From Salminus brasiliensis (taxonomy: Eukaryota; Chordata; Actinopteri; Characiformes; Bryconidae), in the NCBI RefSeq assembly GCF_030463535.1, contig NC_132878.1:35466261-35530260 (forward strand): a DNA stretch of 64,000 nt, in the 5' to 3' direction. Below are positions 12,409-23,262 of this stretch, piece by piece; the first letter of the stretch is position 1, and every line of letters starts with the position of its first letter. The notes under the pieces were generated by a model. That model was given only the letters and a program-made list of their open reading frames with translations. It was not told where the DNA came from and did no database searches. The translations under genes were made by a program, and so were the position numbers.

Positions 12409-12910
12409 CAGATCAGCTATTACAAGGTTATGACAGGTGAAGTGAACTGCATTGATTACCTTCATCTACAATGGTATCTGTCAAGGGGTGAATATATTAG
12501 ACAGTAAGTAAACAGTCAGTTCTTGAAGGTGATGTGTGTTAAAAGTAGGAAAAATGGGCAAGCATAAGAATCTGAGCCACTTTGACAAGGGCCAAATTGT
12601 AATGGCAAGAAGACTGGGTCAGAACATCAGGCAGGTATTGTGGGTTTTTGTGGGGTCTGGTATGCAGTGGTTAGTACCTACCAAAAGTGCTCCAAGAAAA
12701 GGCAACTAGTGACCCAGCGAAAGGGTCAGGGCCACCTAAGGTACAATAATGCGATCCATGGAGGCCCAATCCTCCCAACTTACAGGATTTAAAGGATCTG
12801 CTGCTAAGGTTCCAGATACCACAGGATGCCTTCAGATCATGCCTCGAATGGCCAAAAGGAGGACCTACTCAATATTAAGCAGGTGGTGCTAAAGTTGTGT
12901 TGTCCGAAAT
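12409..12910 (+). mobile_element. internally deleted Tc1-like transposon
   Basis: The left end reads CAGATCAGCTATTACAAGG, then GACAGGTGAAGTGAA and AAAAATGGGCAAGCATAAG. This matches my memory of the start of a Tc1-like transposase (Met-Gly-Lys, then a helix-turn-helix). After a jump at about 12,745 the sequence resumes with the transposase 3' portion (GCGATCCATGGAGGCCC, CTTACAGGATTTAAAGGATC) and ends with AATATTAAGCAGGTGGT. The catalytic centre is absent, so this is a non-autonomous deletion derivative. Confidence 0.75.
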
Positions 12911-13157
12911 ATTTGAAACACCATTATATTGCCATATTATTTCTATATGTTCACTTCTAATTTGTCCACTTATCCACTAATATGAACCTCTGAGACTGAA
13001 ACCATGTTAGATGAACGCAAAAACAGCAGATGAAGCACATAAGCTTGCAATTAAAAGGATTTGGGTCAAACGTGCTTTTTACATCAGAAGCCTTGGCATG
13101 AAATGAAATGCTTTGTTGCTTCTTTTCATTGACTCGATCATGGATCTGCAAACCTCT

Positions 13158-13158
13158 T

Positions 13159-13202
<44 letters not shown>
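13158..13202. repeat. (TC)n microsatellite
   Basis: A near-perfect CT dinucleotide run. The open frames across it owe their length to the repeat. Confidence 0.95.
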
Positions 13203-13204
<2 letters not shown>

Positions 13205-13490
13205 CTATTATGTCTTTCTCTGCAAGGTCTGCTGTGACCAATTAAGGCACTCTGCTCCGTCTGCTTTTATTTCCAAAGGCTCGTTTTTCTCGCTGGCCCA
13301 GCGTCTGGAGAGTCTCGCAGACCCTGGCTCCCCTGGTTTAGTTTTCTCCTGGCAGAGCAGAAGGCCGTGGCACGGCAGATGTTGGAAGAGTGCGAATGCA
13401 CCGGCAGACGGGAGGGACATGGGAAACTTCAGTCTTCTGTTCGAAGAGACCTGTTTGCACCAGCTGTACATGAGTTCAAGCAAAGGCTAG
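13203..13490. other. GC-richer non-coding block
   Basis: A GC-richer stretch after the TC tract, with long overlapping frames on both strands but no recognised domain. It may be a conserved regulatory element or chance; sequence comparison between fish species would decide. Confidence 0.3.
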
Positions 13491-13574
13491 TTCTAACTTC
13501 ATGCTGCATTTGCAACAAAAAATTAGTGTACATGTTTTAATTGTTGGAGGGTTACACATAGTCCATGATTCATG

Positions 13575-14190
13575 ATGCAGTTCCATAATGCCTTTGTTAA
13601 GGCCTCTGGCTGTTAAAGATCTTGACTGATTACAGCTGGTAGCTTTTCTGTGCCCACATAAAAAGGGATTGCTTCACAGCACTCATTGGATTGACCAACA
13701 CAGCACAAAAGAAGTTCAGTGCAGATCTGAGATGGTTGACTGTAGATTTATTGGATCCATTTCTAAACAATTACAGATTTAGGATTAAACACAAGACCAA
13801 TTTATTAAAAGGTTTAGCCACTTTGCCAAGTGGCATGGTCAGGAACAACCCAAGAACCACCAAGGCAAAGGCCTGCCATGAACTGGAATCTGCTGGAACA
13901 CCAGTGTTGCTGTCAAGAGTCAAGCCAGTTTTCCAACACTATAAGGACAATGAATAAGGATGATTAGCATATTAGCATATGCTAGTATTAGAATAATTCT
14001 TTAGCATAATTATTTAGCATAATCTCAAAACATCTGCTACATAATTGAAACTTAGCCAAAAAGGGACATTCCAACAGGACAGTGACCAGCTGTGGACACT
14101 GGAACCATCTTCCCAAAGTCCTGACTCCAAATACATGTGTCTTAGCCAGGATCTTAGCCAGGAAACCAGCAAATGTGAACTTTTTCAATT
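13575..14190 (+). mobile_element. Tc1-like transposon relic
   Basis: On the + strand the translation around 13,850-13,960 contains TTKAKACHELESAGTPV followed by LLSRVKPVFQH. This resembles the second helix-turn-helix region of Tc1 transposases (KACHELxxAGxxVSxxTVKRxLH). At about 14,065-14,120 come QQDSDQ and SSQSPDS, eroded versions of the second Asp block and the SQSPDLNP motif. An intervening deletion (13,960-14,045) and frame breaks show it is dead. Confidence 0.7.
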
Positions 14191-14890
14191 CTGTGTGTTA
14201 ATGGCTACAACTGTTAAGGTAAAGCACAAAATGCTTTATTCACTGTAGTTACTGCTTAATAATGCAACTAATCATGATCAGTTAGTCATGTAACTACCAA
14301 CTACTGGCTTGTTATGTCTTAATAAGTGCAAAGGCATTCTGATGCACCCCATACTCAAGTGTTACTCAAGCAAAATGCTCATTTTAAATGAATTAGTGTT
14401 TTAATTAGATTATTTAGATGCACAAAAGTTATTTAAACCTTTATGTATAGCTGCACAGATGAAATACTGTCAAATCAACTCTCAACTACAGTCTGGATCT
14501 CTGGATCTCTGGTTCTCTGTCTCTTTCTCTCTTGGGCCTTCTCTTTCTAAGCCTGTGGGTTTATGGTGAGATAAGTCAACAAGGTGTCTGGAGTATGGAG
14601 GGAAGGCAAACATGTGCAAGCTGCACTGGCGTCACTGCACTCGTCATCAGGACTAAATTAGAGCCAGCGGGACCCCCTGTGCAGCCTAACCTTTGAAACA
14701 ATTTTAATGGGAACAAGACATTGTGCAGAAAACCCAGTGTGCAACATTGTGACCAAACATGCAGAAATGATACTCCATGTCAAGGTTAATGCATAAGCCA
14801 GCACACTTAAACGTGACTGAGCGCAAACCATAGGCTTCACCTGCTTTATTCCAAGGTCACCGTATTTAGTGCATGTACAACGTCAGTCAG
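14191..14890. other. gene-free DNA
   Basis: Non-coding. CTCTGGATCTCTGGTTCTCTGTCTC-type imperfect TC-rich sequence lies at 14,490-14,535. Nothing else recognisable. Confidence 0.4.
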
Positions 14891-14894
14891 ACGT

Positions 14895-15130
14895 TTGAGA
14901 ATGATTTCTAACAGTCCTAAAGATATTGCCCTGTCTCTGTTTGCTGAGAAAAGGAACCATGACAAAATAGAAGCCCAACATTAAATCAAACTGCTAAAAC
15001 TGCTGGTTGTCTCAGAAGAATAGACGGATCACCCAAAATCCAAGCCTCAATATCGTTGAATGTGTTTGAGATGTCCTGGATAGCGAGAAGCAGAACATTT
15101 GACTGGATGCATTTGACAAGAAGTAAAATA
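14895..15130 (+). mobile_element. Tc1-like relic, C-terminal fragment
   Basis: Around 15,040-15,095 one + frame reads PSLNIVECV-stop-DVLDSE. This parallels the SPDLNIIEAVWDxLDRE block holding the third catalytic residue of one Tc1 lineage, with the Trp codon turned into a stop. The remainder is too decayed to align by eye. Confidence 0.5.
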
Positions 15131-15264
15131 AATGAGGGGGTCAGGGATCTCTGAATTGTCTTCACACATTCAAAATGTCACTGGTGCATATCAGAAAAGA
15201 AGCCTGGTGTATCCAAACCACTGATCCTGTAAATCTGTAAATATTTACAGGAGATATTATTTGA

Positions 15265-15560
15265 GAACATGAGCATTTGGGTGAGAGTTTTTCCTGACTT
15301 TGCTGCCCGGGTCACGCTAAACAGCCCGCTCGGAATCTCTGAGTTTCCAGCCGTTACAGAGAGGGCCTATGAGCTGCTTTCCCAGCACGTCACAAACTTC
15401 AAACGCCAGAGGTGTTGGAATGTCCGTCAGACGGCCAGGATACTGCGTGTCTTTCTGGGCCCAGAGCCAGCAAACAGACCCCTCAGTGTGCAGTGCGACC
15501 GGTACTACAATCTGGCTACAGAAGAGCAGAGGTCTCCCACCTCCACCACTGTACACTAGC
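15265..15560. other. GC-richer non-coding block
   Basis: A GC-richer island between repeats, with overlapping frames on both strands and no domain. It contains a GGAATGTCC phrase near 15,417 like the TEAD site of the ccn2 promoter. It is a candidate regulatory element only. Confidence 0.3.
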
Positions 15561-15639
15561 ACAATGCAGCCGTTATGCACAGCGATGCATAGACAGCCTG
15601 TTATTAGTACATACCAATACAGAGACTAGCCATTACCAC

Positions 15640-15870
15640 ACTCCAATACCTTGCATCACTGCATACCAACACATATTACCACTCTATTTACTACATGTCA
15701 ATGTCCGCAGTGTCTGCTATAACCAGTACCTTGCATCACTGCATACCAGCAAATCAGTCCATTAGTACACACATTAGGTATGAATACACATTTGCCTCAA
15801 CCATTACTGCATGCCAGGTCAGTTAGGCTGCAAACCAACATGGAAAACCAAAGCCTTGCATCACTGCATG
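15640..15870. repeat. degenerate repeat of a TTGCATCACTGCATACCA motif
   Basis: CCTTGCATCACTGCAT occurs three times, near 15,649, 15,729 and 15,853, the first two followed by ACCA. Spacing is irregular (about 80 and 125 bp), so this is a decayed minisatellite rather than a clean array. Confidence 0.6.
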
Positions 15871-16010
15871 ATCATATGTGGCTTCATGCAAGTCTGAGTC
15901 AAGCCTCAAGTCACAGCGGTGGGAGTCTGAGTCACATCCCAAGTCTCAAATCTGATGCAAATCTGAGTCATATCTCAACTCTTTCATAGATTCTAGGGAA
16001 TTTTAGTTTT

Positions 16011-16041
16011 GTGGGTTTGTATGCTAGCCATACAAACCCAC
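16011..16041. repeat. perfect 13-bp inverted repeat
   Basis: GTGGGTTTGTATG (16,011-16,023) is followed by a 5-nt spacer and its exact complement CATACAAACCCAC (16,029-16,041). No coding sequence or transposon end is recognised around it. Confidence 0.9.
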
Positions 16042-16312
16042 TAACCTAGCTAACTACAACAGCCTTAGCTAGATTACACAACTTCAGACAATCTAGCTAC
16101 TCAACCGGCTAGCATGCTTGCTATCCGGACATGCTAGCCAACCATTCCAAGATGATTGGCCTCACTTTTTTAAACACTGCATCTTTTGTAGCCTTCTGTC
16201 CTGTTCATCAGACTGAACACTAAAACAGTAGCAAAACTCTCAAACATCCATCCATACATTTATGGTTGGGAACAAAATGGATTATTTATGTACCACACGT
16301 TAAAATATACCA

Positions 16313-16630
16313 CTCATTTGCTGTAGTAACAGCTTCTACACAACTGGGATTGCATCCAATTATATGGGTTAAAAATCTGGAAGTGTGAGATAGCATGTCA
16401 GATACTAGGGAAAGGTAATATGGGATGCTATGTTAGTTATGGGCTGTGTGTTAGGTAGCATGTTACAGCATGCTGTGTACTGTGGGAAAGGTCATATAGG
16501 ACAGTGCAGTAGATGGGACAGTGTGTTAGGCAGAATTGGACAGTTGGTCATATGTGACATTGTGTTAGTATTATAAGTCAGTGCTTTAGGTAAAATAGGA
16601 TATCACGTTGGGTATCACAGGGACAGGTGT
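16313..16630 (+). repeat. local duplication, copy A
   Basis: It shares a series of blocks in the same order with 17,582-17,980: CTCATTTGCTG, TTGCATCCAATTATATGGG, GAGATAGCATGTCAGATACT, TTAGGTAGCATGTTACAGCA and GGACAGTTGGTCATATGTGA. The orientation is direct and the copies are about 1.27 kb apart. Both have an internal degenerate GGACAGTGTGTTAGG-type repeat. Confidence 0.85.
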
Positions 16631-17581
16631 TCATTTAGTCTATTTTGTTTTTCTGTTTTGGAATTTCACACCTTGACTCATGAGTCAGTTAAGAGCGAGT
16701 CCATGTCCAGTTGCAAAGTCAGTCAACATTCCACGTCAGTGTGACTGAATGAGTCTGAGTCACTGACCAACACTTTGAATCATCGGTCCATTACAGCACA
16801 CTATTCGTCCCACAGCGCTGCTATTTAGACCTTACCCTCTCTAAAGTGAGGGCCAAGGGCACAATCAGGAGTACTCAGTCAGTCCTAGGATTTAATTGCA
16901 CAACATTCCTGTTACTCATGTACATCTATAGTCACTTTTCTACTCGCTGTCTGTAACAGTACAGCCTTTATTAGGTAGAGTGGAGTAGAGCCTGTAAGGT
17001 AGACGGAGGTCATAAAGTGAACAGTGAGTGGAAGTGCATGGCAGGGGTTCTCAATAAAGTAATTAGTGAGCACCCTCTACTACACAGTTGGTAGCAGGTA
17101 ATTCATACACACTAAATCACAACGCAACTTAATTTCCATAACAGACAAATGATGTCAAAGTCCGTCAGACTTTGTAGAGTTTGTATTTCCAGGGCACAGT
17201 GTTCGCTAAACTACATTGCCTGGTCTAGCATGTGTTTATCACATTAGCAGATTGACTGGAGGTGCCTTGAGCTCTTGCTTTGAACTGAGCTGCTGTTCCC
17301 GACAGGAGATCATTGCGCCATCACACAGGAGGGATTTGTTCTATTATAACCGCAACCTGGAATCGCTGCAAGCAGCAGACTGGGGTTTCTTCCTGGCAGC
17401 ACAGCTACCAACTCACAGACTATAATAATGTATGCTGGTAGCATTCATGACATTGATTATGCTTGACGAAGAGTACTAAGGATGCATGGGCTTAAAGCTC
17501 CAATAGGTTCAGTTATTGTTTGTAGGCACCCACTCATTCAAAGTTCCTCTGAAATCAAGGGTGTTAATTGGGATTTTGCCT

Positions 17582-17980
17582 CTCATTTGCTGCAGCAACA
17601 GCCTCTACACAACCGGGAAGAACTTTGAATGACAAAAAATAAGACAACACTGTATTTGATTGCATCCAATTATATGGGCTACAGCCAGGAGTTATGGGAT
17701 GGTATGTTAAATATTCTGAGATAGCATGTCAGATACTATGGGAAAAGTAATATGGGATGGTATGTTAGTCATGTGCTGTGTGTTAGGTAGCATGTTACAG
17801 CATGCTGTGCACTGTCAGAGAGTGTGTTATGTGGTATGAGACAGTGTGTATGGTCATACAGGACAGCGTGTTTGGCAGAATGGGACAGTTGGTCATATGT
17901 GACATTGAGTTGGGTATTATAAGGTTGTTTTTTAGGTCAAATGGGGCACTGTGTTGGGTATTATAAGGGGCAGTGCTTTA
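17582..17980 (+). repeat. local duplication, copy B
   Basis: Partner of 16,313-16,630. It differs by an extra stretch of about 45 bp after ACACAACCGGGA and by extra internal repeat units. Neither copy encodes anything recognisable. Confidence 0.85.
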
Positions 17981-18750
17981 AGTCATATTGAATGTGTTTT
18001 GGTAGTATGGTAGTTACATATTATCTTATGTCTATTATTTTAATAAATTTCCTACCTAAATTGGCTTATAAACAGCATTTTCTGGCTGTGGTCAATTTAA
18101 ACAGTAAAAACACCAAAGTTAGAGCAAGACCTTAAACTGTCATATGTAAAGTCTTGATAGACCACAGCATGCGATCTATGGGGGGATCTATGAATAAATT
18201 TGCCATATGAAATAGTAACTGACTGTGATGATTTTTGTTTTTTTTTACTTTGTACTCTCTCTTTCTTATGGCATTTATTGCCTGAAACTGCGGGGAATTA
18301 GCTCAGGTTCTGGCATGTTTGGAGTTGGAATGGGGTTGGGTTGGGAACCTCAGCTTGCCATGATAAATTAGGGGTCAAATTGAGAGCAAGTGCACTAAAT
18401 TTACATGATTAAATGGCAGTGGCACACCTTAACACTTTAATCAAATTGACAGGATCCAGTTTCCCTGACAATAAGAACAAGCTTAATGATAGCAACAATT
18501 TAAGATCTTTAACTTATGCGCAAGCACTTAACACTTTTATTGCGTAATTTCAAAGCAACACTTTTTGTTATGTGCACTCATACACATGCACACACATATA
18601 CTTTGGTTTAGCCTGCTGGGACAGAGCCATATACAGTGTTGGCAGTGTTATGTAACTGTCACCTGGGTGTCATAGATTTAAACCTAAACACACTAGGGTT
18701 TTACTGGTTGTTTTGTACACTGGGGCACAGAGGCTGTTCTATCTGTTCAC

Positions 18751-18780
18751 TTTTAGCCCTAAAGCTCAGCAGGGCTAAAA
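18751..18780. repeat. perfect 10-bp inverted repeat
   Basis: TTTTAGCCCT (18,751-18,760) and AGGGCTAAAA (18,771-18,780) are exact complements around a 10-nt loop. Confidence 0.85.
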
Positions 18781-19054
18781 TTCAAAGAATGGAACTGTAC
18801 TGTGGCTAGTTTTAATCATTTCTCGCCAGGCAAACCGAACGTAGATCTCTTGCCAACTCTGAGAAAGTAAAAGCTCACCTAGCATTTGCAGCCTACTGTG
18901 ATAATTCAGTCATCACCGTCCATGAATGCAGAATGTCTTGTGGAACCGAAAATCAGTATCTGTGGGTCCGAAGAGATGCAGCTGAACAATCTCCATTCTT
19001 TTTGCTTGTGTAAAACTTTGCTTGAGAGGGTACAGTATGCTGTGATTTGAGCAT

Positions 19055-19240
19055 AGTTAGATGTTTAATGCATTATGTTAAAAAGTAGACACTTGCTTAA
19101 CTATCTTGTCTTTCGAAATCAAGTGTGAAAGATGGTCCACTAGTCAAACCAAAAAGTGCTTTGTTGTCTACTCAGAAAATCTCTCTAGTGGATGGTATGA
19201 CAAGAACGCCAATTGGTCATCTAAGGCTAGAACAACAAGG
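19055..19240 (+). repeat. diverged duplication, copy 1
   Basis: It shares GTTAGATGTTTAAT, TTGCTTAACTA, ATGGTCCA and AGTCAAACCAAAAA, then similar GTTGTCTACT/GTTGTCCACC and TAGTGGATGGTA/TTGGTGGATAGTA stretches, with 20,553-20,725, in the same orientation. Similarity is partial and gapped. It is an old duplication or two copies of an unnamed interspersed repeat. Confidence 0.65.
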
Positions 19241-20552
19241 CTACTATACCAAGTGCATATTAGTGAATATTATGTTTCAGAATCAGTAGTTTGGTACAAT
19301 TCCCCACATTCACTGACCCGTTTTAATTCTACTACTATGTGAAAAAAGAAGCAATTCCATGAACATTCCCTCCTCTCTGGGCTACTGGGTTTCAGACAGA
19401 GAAAGAAGGAGGCCTCAGTGCTGATAGTCTGGATCCCAGGCATAGTACAGAAGAGGCTTTGTTGAGCCAAGCCAGTGGTGTGTGGGGGGGCTCTCAAGGG
19501 GCTTGACTCCCACAGACAGGTGACTAGCCTGAGCCAATGGATTGGCCAGGTTTTCTGCGCCTGCTATTCTGGATGACTCATCTCCAGACAGACAGTGCTG
19601 AGGCGCTCTCTCACAGACAGTCAGATTCTGGGGGCCACGCACCGGAACGTCAGACCCGTCGGGCAGATTCCAACCACAACATGTAATGCAGACCACTTAC
19701 ATAATCTATTATCACTTATCACTCAGCTCTGCTGGGCACAAAACATAAATGACAGGGCCGTTCAAAGTCAAAGTTCGGAGTTTACCACTACTTAAAACCT
19801 CTGTGTAGGGTTTAAAATCTATAGATTTCAAGTAAAATATTGCATTTTTATTCTATATTAGAATATTTGACTGAGAATACAAGATATTTTTCCTTAATTA
19901 GAAATTCAAGGCTTAATTGTTTTAATGACCCCTAAATTAAATAACAATTAAACAACAATAGCATAAATAGCTATTGACTAATACTTATATATTCTAATGC
20001 ACACTTTTTGCAACACTATTAATGTGTCTTTGTTATGAGATTGCATCAAAACAATTACTGTGGGGCTTACAAGTGGCACGACCATCGAAGCATTGGGTCT
20101 GTCACCAAGAAATCACCAGTACAATCTCTCACCACACTTGCCACAGCCATCTGTGGCTGGGAGTCCCAGAGAGCAGAGCTGGTCTCACTTTCTGAGTGAA
20201 TAGGATAGCCTCCCTCAGCATGATGCCAGTCAGAACAGACATAACTGTTAGCTGACAGCATTGTCAGTTAGGGCTCTCCTCCAAATGTGTTCTGCTGACC
20301 AATTATGTTGCATTAGCAGTGTTTTTTAAAAAAAGCAGTTGCCCAGATTCATATGTCTCAAAAGAAGCATATGCTTAGATTGGTAGCACTGTGTAATAGA
20401 GGGGGTTCCAGTTAGTGGGTGGGAATTGGAGATGCGGTCATTCATCTGCATTTGCAGATTTATACAGATACAGGTGTCTTTATGCTTACACCACAGTGTA
20501 TACGTCTGCTTGGGGGGTTTGTGAGTTGGAAGTTATAGGTAGAGAGACACCT

Positions 20553-20725
20553 TGTTAGATGTTTAATACATTTGCTTAACTAACTCTTTATGGAACTCAA
20601 GATTAATAACATGGTCCAACAGTCAAACCAAAAAAGACTTCGTTGTCCACCGATAAACTATCCCTAGTTGGTGGATAGTATAATTTGGATTTGCAACATC
20701 AACCAAGAAATATAACTGGTCATCC
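20553..20725 (+). repeat. diverged duplication, copy 2
   Basis: Partner of 19,055-19,240, about 1.5 kb downstream in direct orientation. Confidence 0.65.
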
Positions 20726-20869
20726 AAGAAGCAATGGTTTCCAAGGTTCAATGCTGCATCTGTAATACCCAGGTAATTTTCTAAGGGGATGACAAGGTTA
20801 TGTTGAGAACCTGTAATTTCAGGTTCCAAAATATCACTTTAACAAAAGAACCAAAAAGCCTTTTCAGAT

Positions 20870-21500
20870 TGCAGATGATTCTGAGCCAAATGCAGCCCAG
20901 CTAAGGTGCTTATGGGTCAGGTATAGCAGATATAGCAATGGCAGATGTACTGTGGGCCAAAACTGGTCCAGCTGTAGCAGCAACATTTAAGGTTTGTGAT
21001 GGCATTTGAACTCCTACCATGAACAGCCTACCATATGTCCTATGTGTGCAGCATTGCTATTTTGGGAAACTTTAGCCAGCTGTGGATGTTTGCTGGCATT
21101 CAACTTTAGATGGAGTCATCACAGTCATCCCATGGTGGTGTGTGGGCTGGGTATAGGGAGTAAGTGTGGGCCAGAACTGGGCTGTGACTTATTTGCTATC
21201 TGGGTTGTAGGATACTGTTGGAGGGTCTGGAGAGTCCATGTTACCTGATAAAAGCATCCCTCCAAATAGGACATGAACCACTGCTATGCATGACTGGTGA
21301 TTCCAAGATTGGCGAGGATGGACAAGAGAATGTTGTGGTTGACAGTGTTGAAGGTTGCAGGCAGGTCTTTTAGACCTCTTTCTGTTCTAGACCTCCTCAG
21401 TTTCCTACAGTTTCCAAGAGACAAGAAACTGTAGCCATGACACTCTGTCTTTATCTGTAGTTTCTCTAAAGGAAAGACCCACTTTCAAGAGTTAAAAGAG
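20870..21500. repeat. degenerate repeat fragments
   Basis: GTGGGCCAAAACTGG and GTGGGCCAGAACTGG occur near 20,953 and 21,167, a minisatellite phrase frequent in fish. The following 21,295-21,375 (GTTGTGGTTGACAGTGTTGA) resembles another common interspersed fish repeat. Assignment is from memory. Confidence 0.35.
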
Positions 21501-23110
21501 TCCTCCATTGTTGTGTATTTTTCTAGACATGAAGACAGCACTTTGAACATGCAATGTTGTCTAAATACTAGAGAGTGCTACTGGAAAGTGGCACAGTCTC
21601 TTCCAACACTGATTTTGTTTAAAAAAAAAAAAAAAGAATTTGTCAATTTTGTGAATTCAGACCGAATTCAGAGCCAATTTCTAAACAATTGATTTTGTAA
21701 GTTTTTAGGGTTTTTTTCTCTCTCAAAAGCCCTGGCAGTTTACCGCTGTCCTTTGTACCATTTGATGTTATTCACTGGACTTTACTGGCAAAAAAAAAGA
21801 AAAGAATGGGGGTGTTCTAAAACTTTTGCCCAGTAGTGTAATAAAAAGGGAAGTGTTAGTACTAAAATAGCATCACATCTTTGCTATTCAAGTAAATCAA
21901 CATCCATTTTGACTAGATGGATTAATGACTGTCTAGAAGATTCTTCCTAGTCTGTTCTACTGCTATTTGTTTTTTATAAGTGTGGGCTAGAGCCCACCAC
22001 CACTCATCCTCAGGGCATTTTTACAATGTGTGGCACACACTCAGCAGAGTGTCCATATTCTCCATCTGCTTTGTTTTTTTAGCGAGGAAGTAAGCACCTG
22101 GAACCAGACACATGTGCCCCACGCAAATGGCTCATCGTTCATTCACATCCTTGTCTGTGTGGGTTTCTGTGTGGGTGTCTGTGTGTGTTTGAGTGTCAGC
22201 TTGGCTGCGCCTCATCAGTCAGCAGGTGAAAAAATCTCATTCCCATGGGACCACACAGTTGGGAAAATTCCATTATGAAACATTCTGCTTTCTGTACACC
22301 CCCTACTTGTGTTTTTACGGAGGGTGATTTGGTTGTTTTGAACGTATTTAACATTCATTATTTACTTTTGATAACATCTTTAGCACTGATTGTGTAGTGT
22401 AGAGGTATTCTTGTTGTTATGTTTGCTATAGTACTTAAATGCAATTATGTAAATAAATCATTAGTTACAGAGGTTGACTTCATTAACATAGCCTTCATGA
22501 TCTATTGACATTTCACATTGACTTTTTCCATTAGTTTTAATGTTCAAAAACAACAAAGATGTGGCAAAAAATATGCAAAAGACTTCACACGCAATATTAA
22601 AGGGACATTGTTTTTTGTATAATGCAGTATTCAGTAGTACAGCATTATATCCCTCAGTAGAATTCACATTTCTTTTTTGTTTATGTCATTTTGTTCACCT
22701 GTGTCCTCTCACTACAATACCCAGCATGCTTGACACACATACATCCCTGCAGTATTCAGTCAATCCTGACTGCTAGCCTAGTTACTGAGCTGTAGGCCTA
22801 CCCAAGCTAGCGTTATCATTTCAGACAGCCACCGATAATCCATCTCAAAGCAGTTGTAATCCTTCAGGTTCTATCCACCTTCAAGATATGTCATTAAAAA
22901 AGTTTTTGTTCCACTTTACAAACAAAAAATCCCACTCTAGAGGCTACTGTGGTACTGCTGTAGGAGGTCAGTACCCATGTTTACAACAAGGATTACATCT
23001 AACATTTTGGTCTGAGTGTTACTTGAACTTTTTAGCTGTATTCCTCAACTTGTTTCAAAAAGTTACAAGTAAGAAGTAACCGTGCCAATAGTCTCCAACT
23101 GTGTTCAGCA
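21501..23110. other. gene-free DNA
   Basis: AT-rich non-coding sequence with a poly(A) run at about 21,622-21,636 and a TGTG-rich patch at 22,155-22,200. No gene evidence. Confidence 0.4.
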
Positions 23111-23119
23111 CAAACTTTC

Positions 23120-23262
23120 TTAACCCCTAAAACAGCCTATGACCCCCCCAGTGGACTAAAAGTGTTGTTACAAACTTCTATTACCAAAGAATAGCCCCAC
23201 AGATATCCCTGTAGTTCTCAAATTACTGTGTAATAAGCCACACTCACTTGTTCTTGGAAAAT
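23120..23262 (-). mobile_element. TTAACCCC-ended inverted-repeat element, copy 1
   Basis: Its reverse complement shares TTATTACACA, AACTACAGGGA, GGGGCTATTCTTTG and TAATAGAAGTTTGTAACAAC with the copy at 34,928-35,045. The end CTTAACCCCTAAAACAGCCTA pairs with the ends of the other copies. It is a small non-coding element present at least four times here; the superfamily is unknown. Confidence 0.65.

Larger units (their letters stand above)
15891..16770. repeat. TGAGTCA-rich repeat region
   Basis: TGAGTCA or its complement TGACTCA occurs at 15,895, 15,928, 15,964, 16,674, 16,681 and 16,756, mostly as part of a short repeated AGTCTGAGTCA phrase. The heptamer equals the AP-1 response element, but its origin here looks like expansion of a simple repeat. 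A perfect 13-bp hairpin (16,011-16,041) and duplication copy A (16,313-16,630) lie in the same stretch. Confidence 0.6.

Noticed and set aside
12957-13490. Frames on both strands rich in Arg-Glu or Ser-Leu
   Set aside because: Their length comes from the (TC)n tract at 13,158-13,202. No domain or splice signals support a gene.
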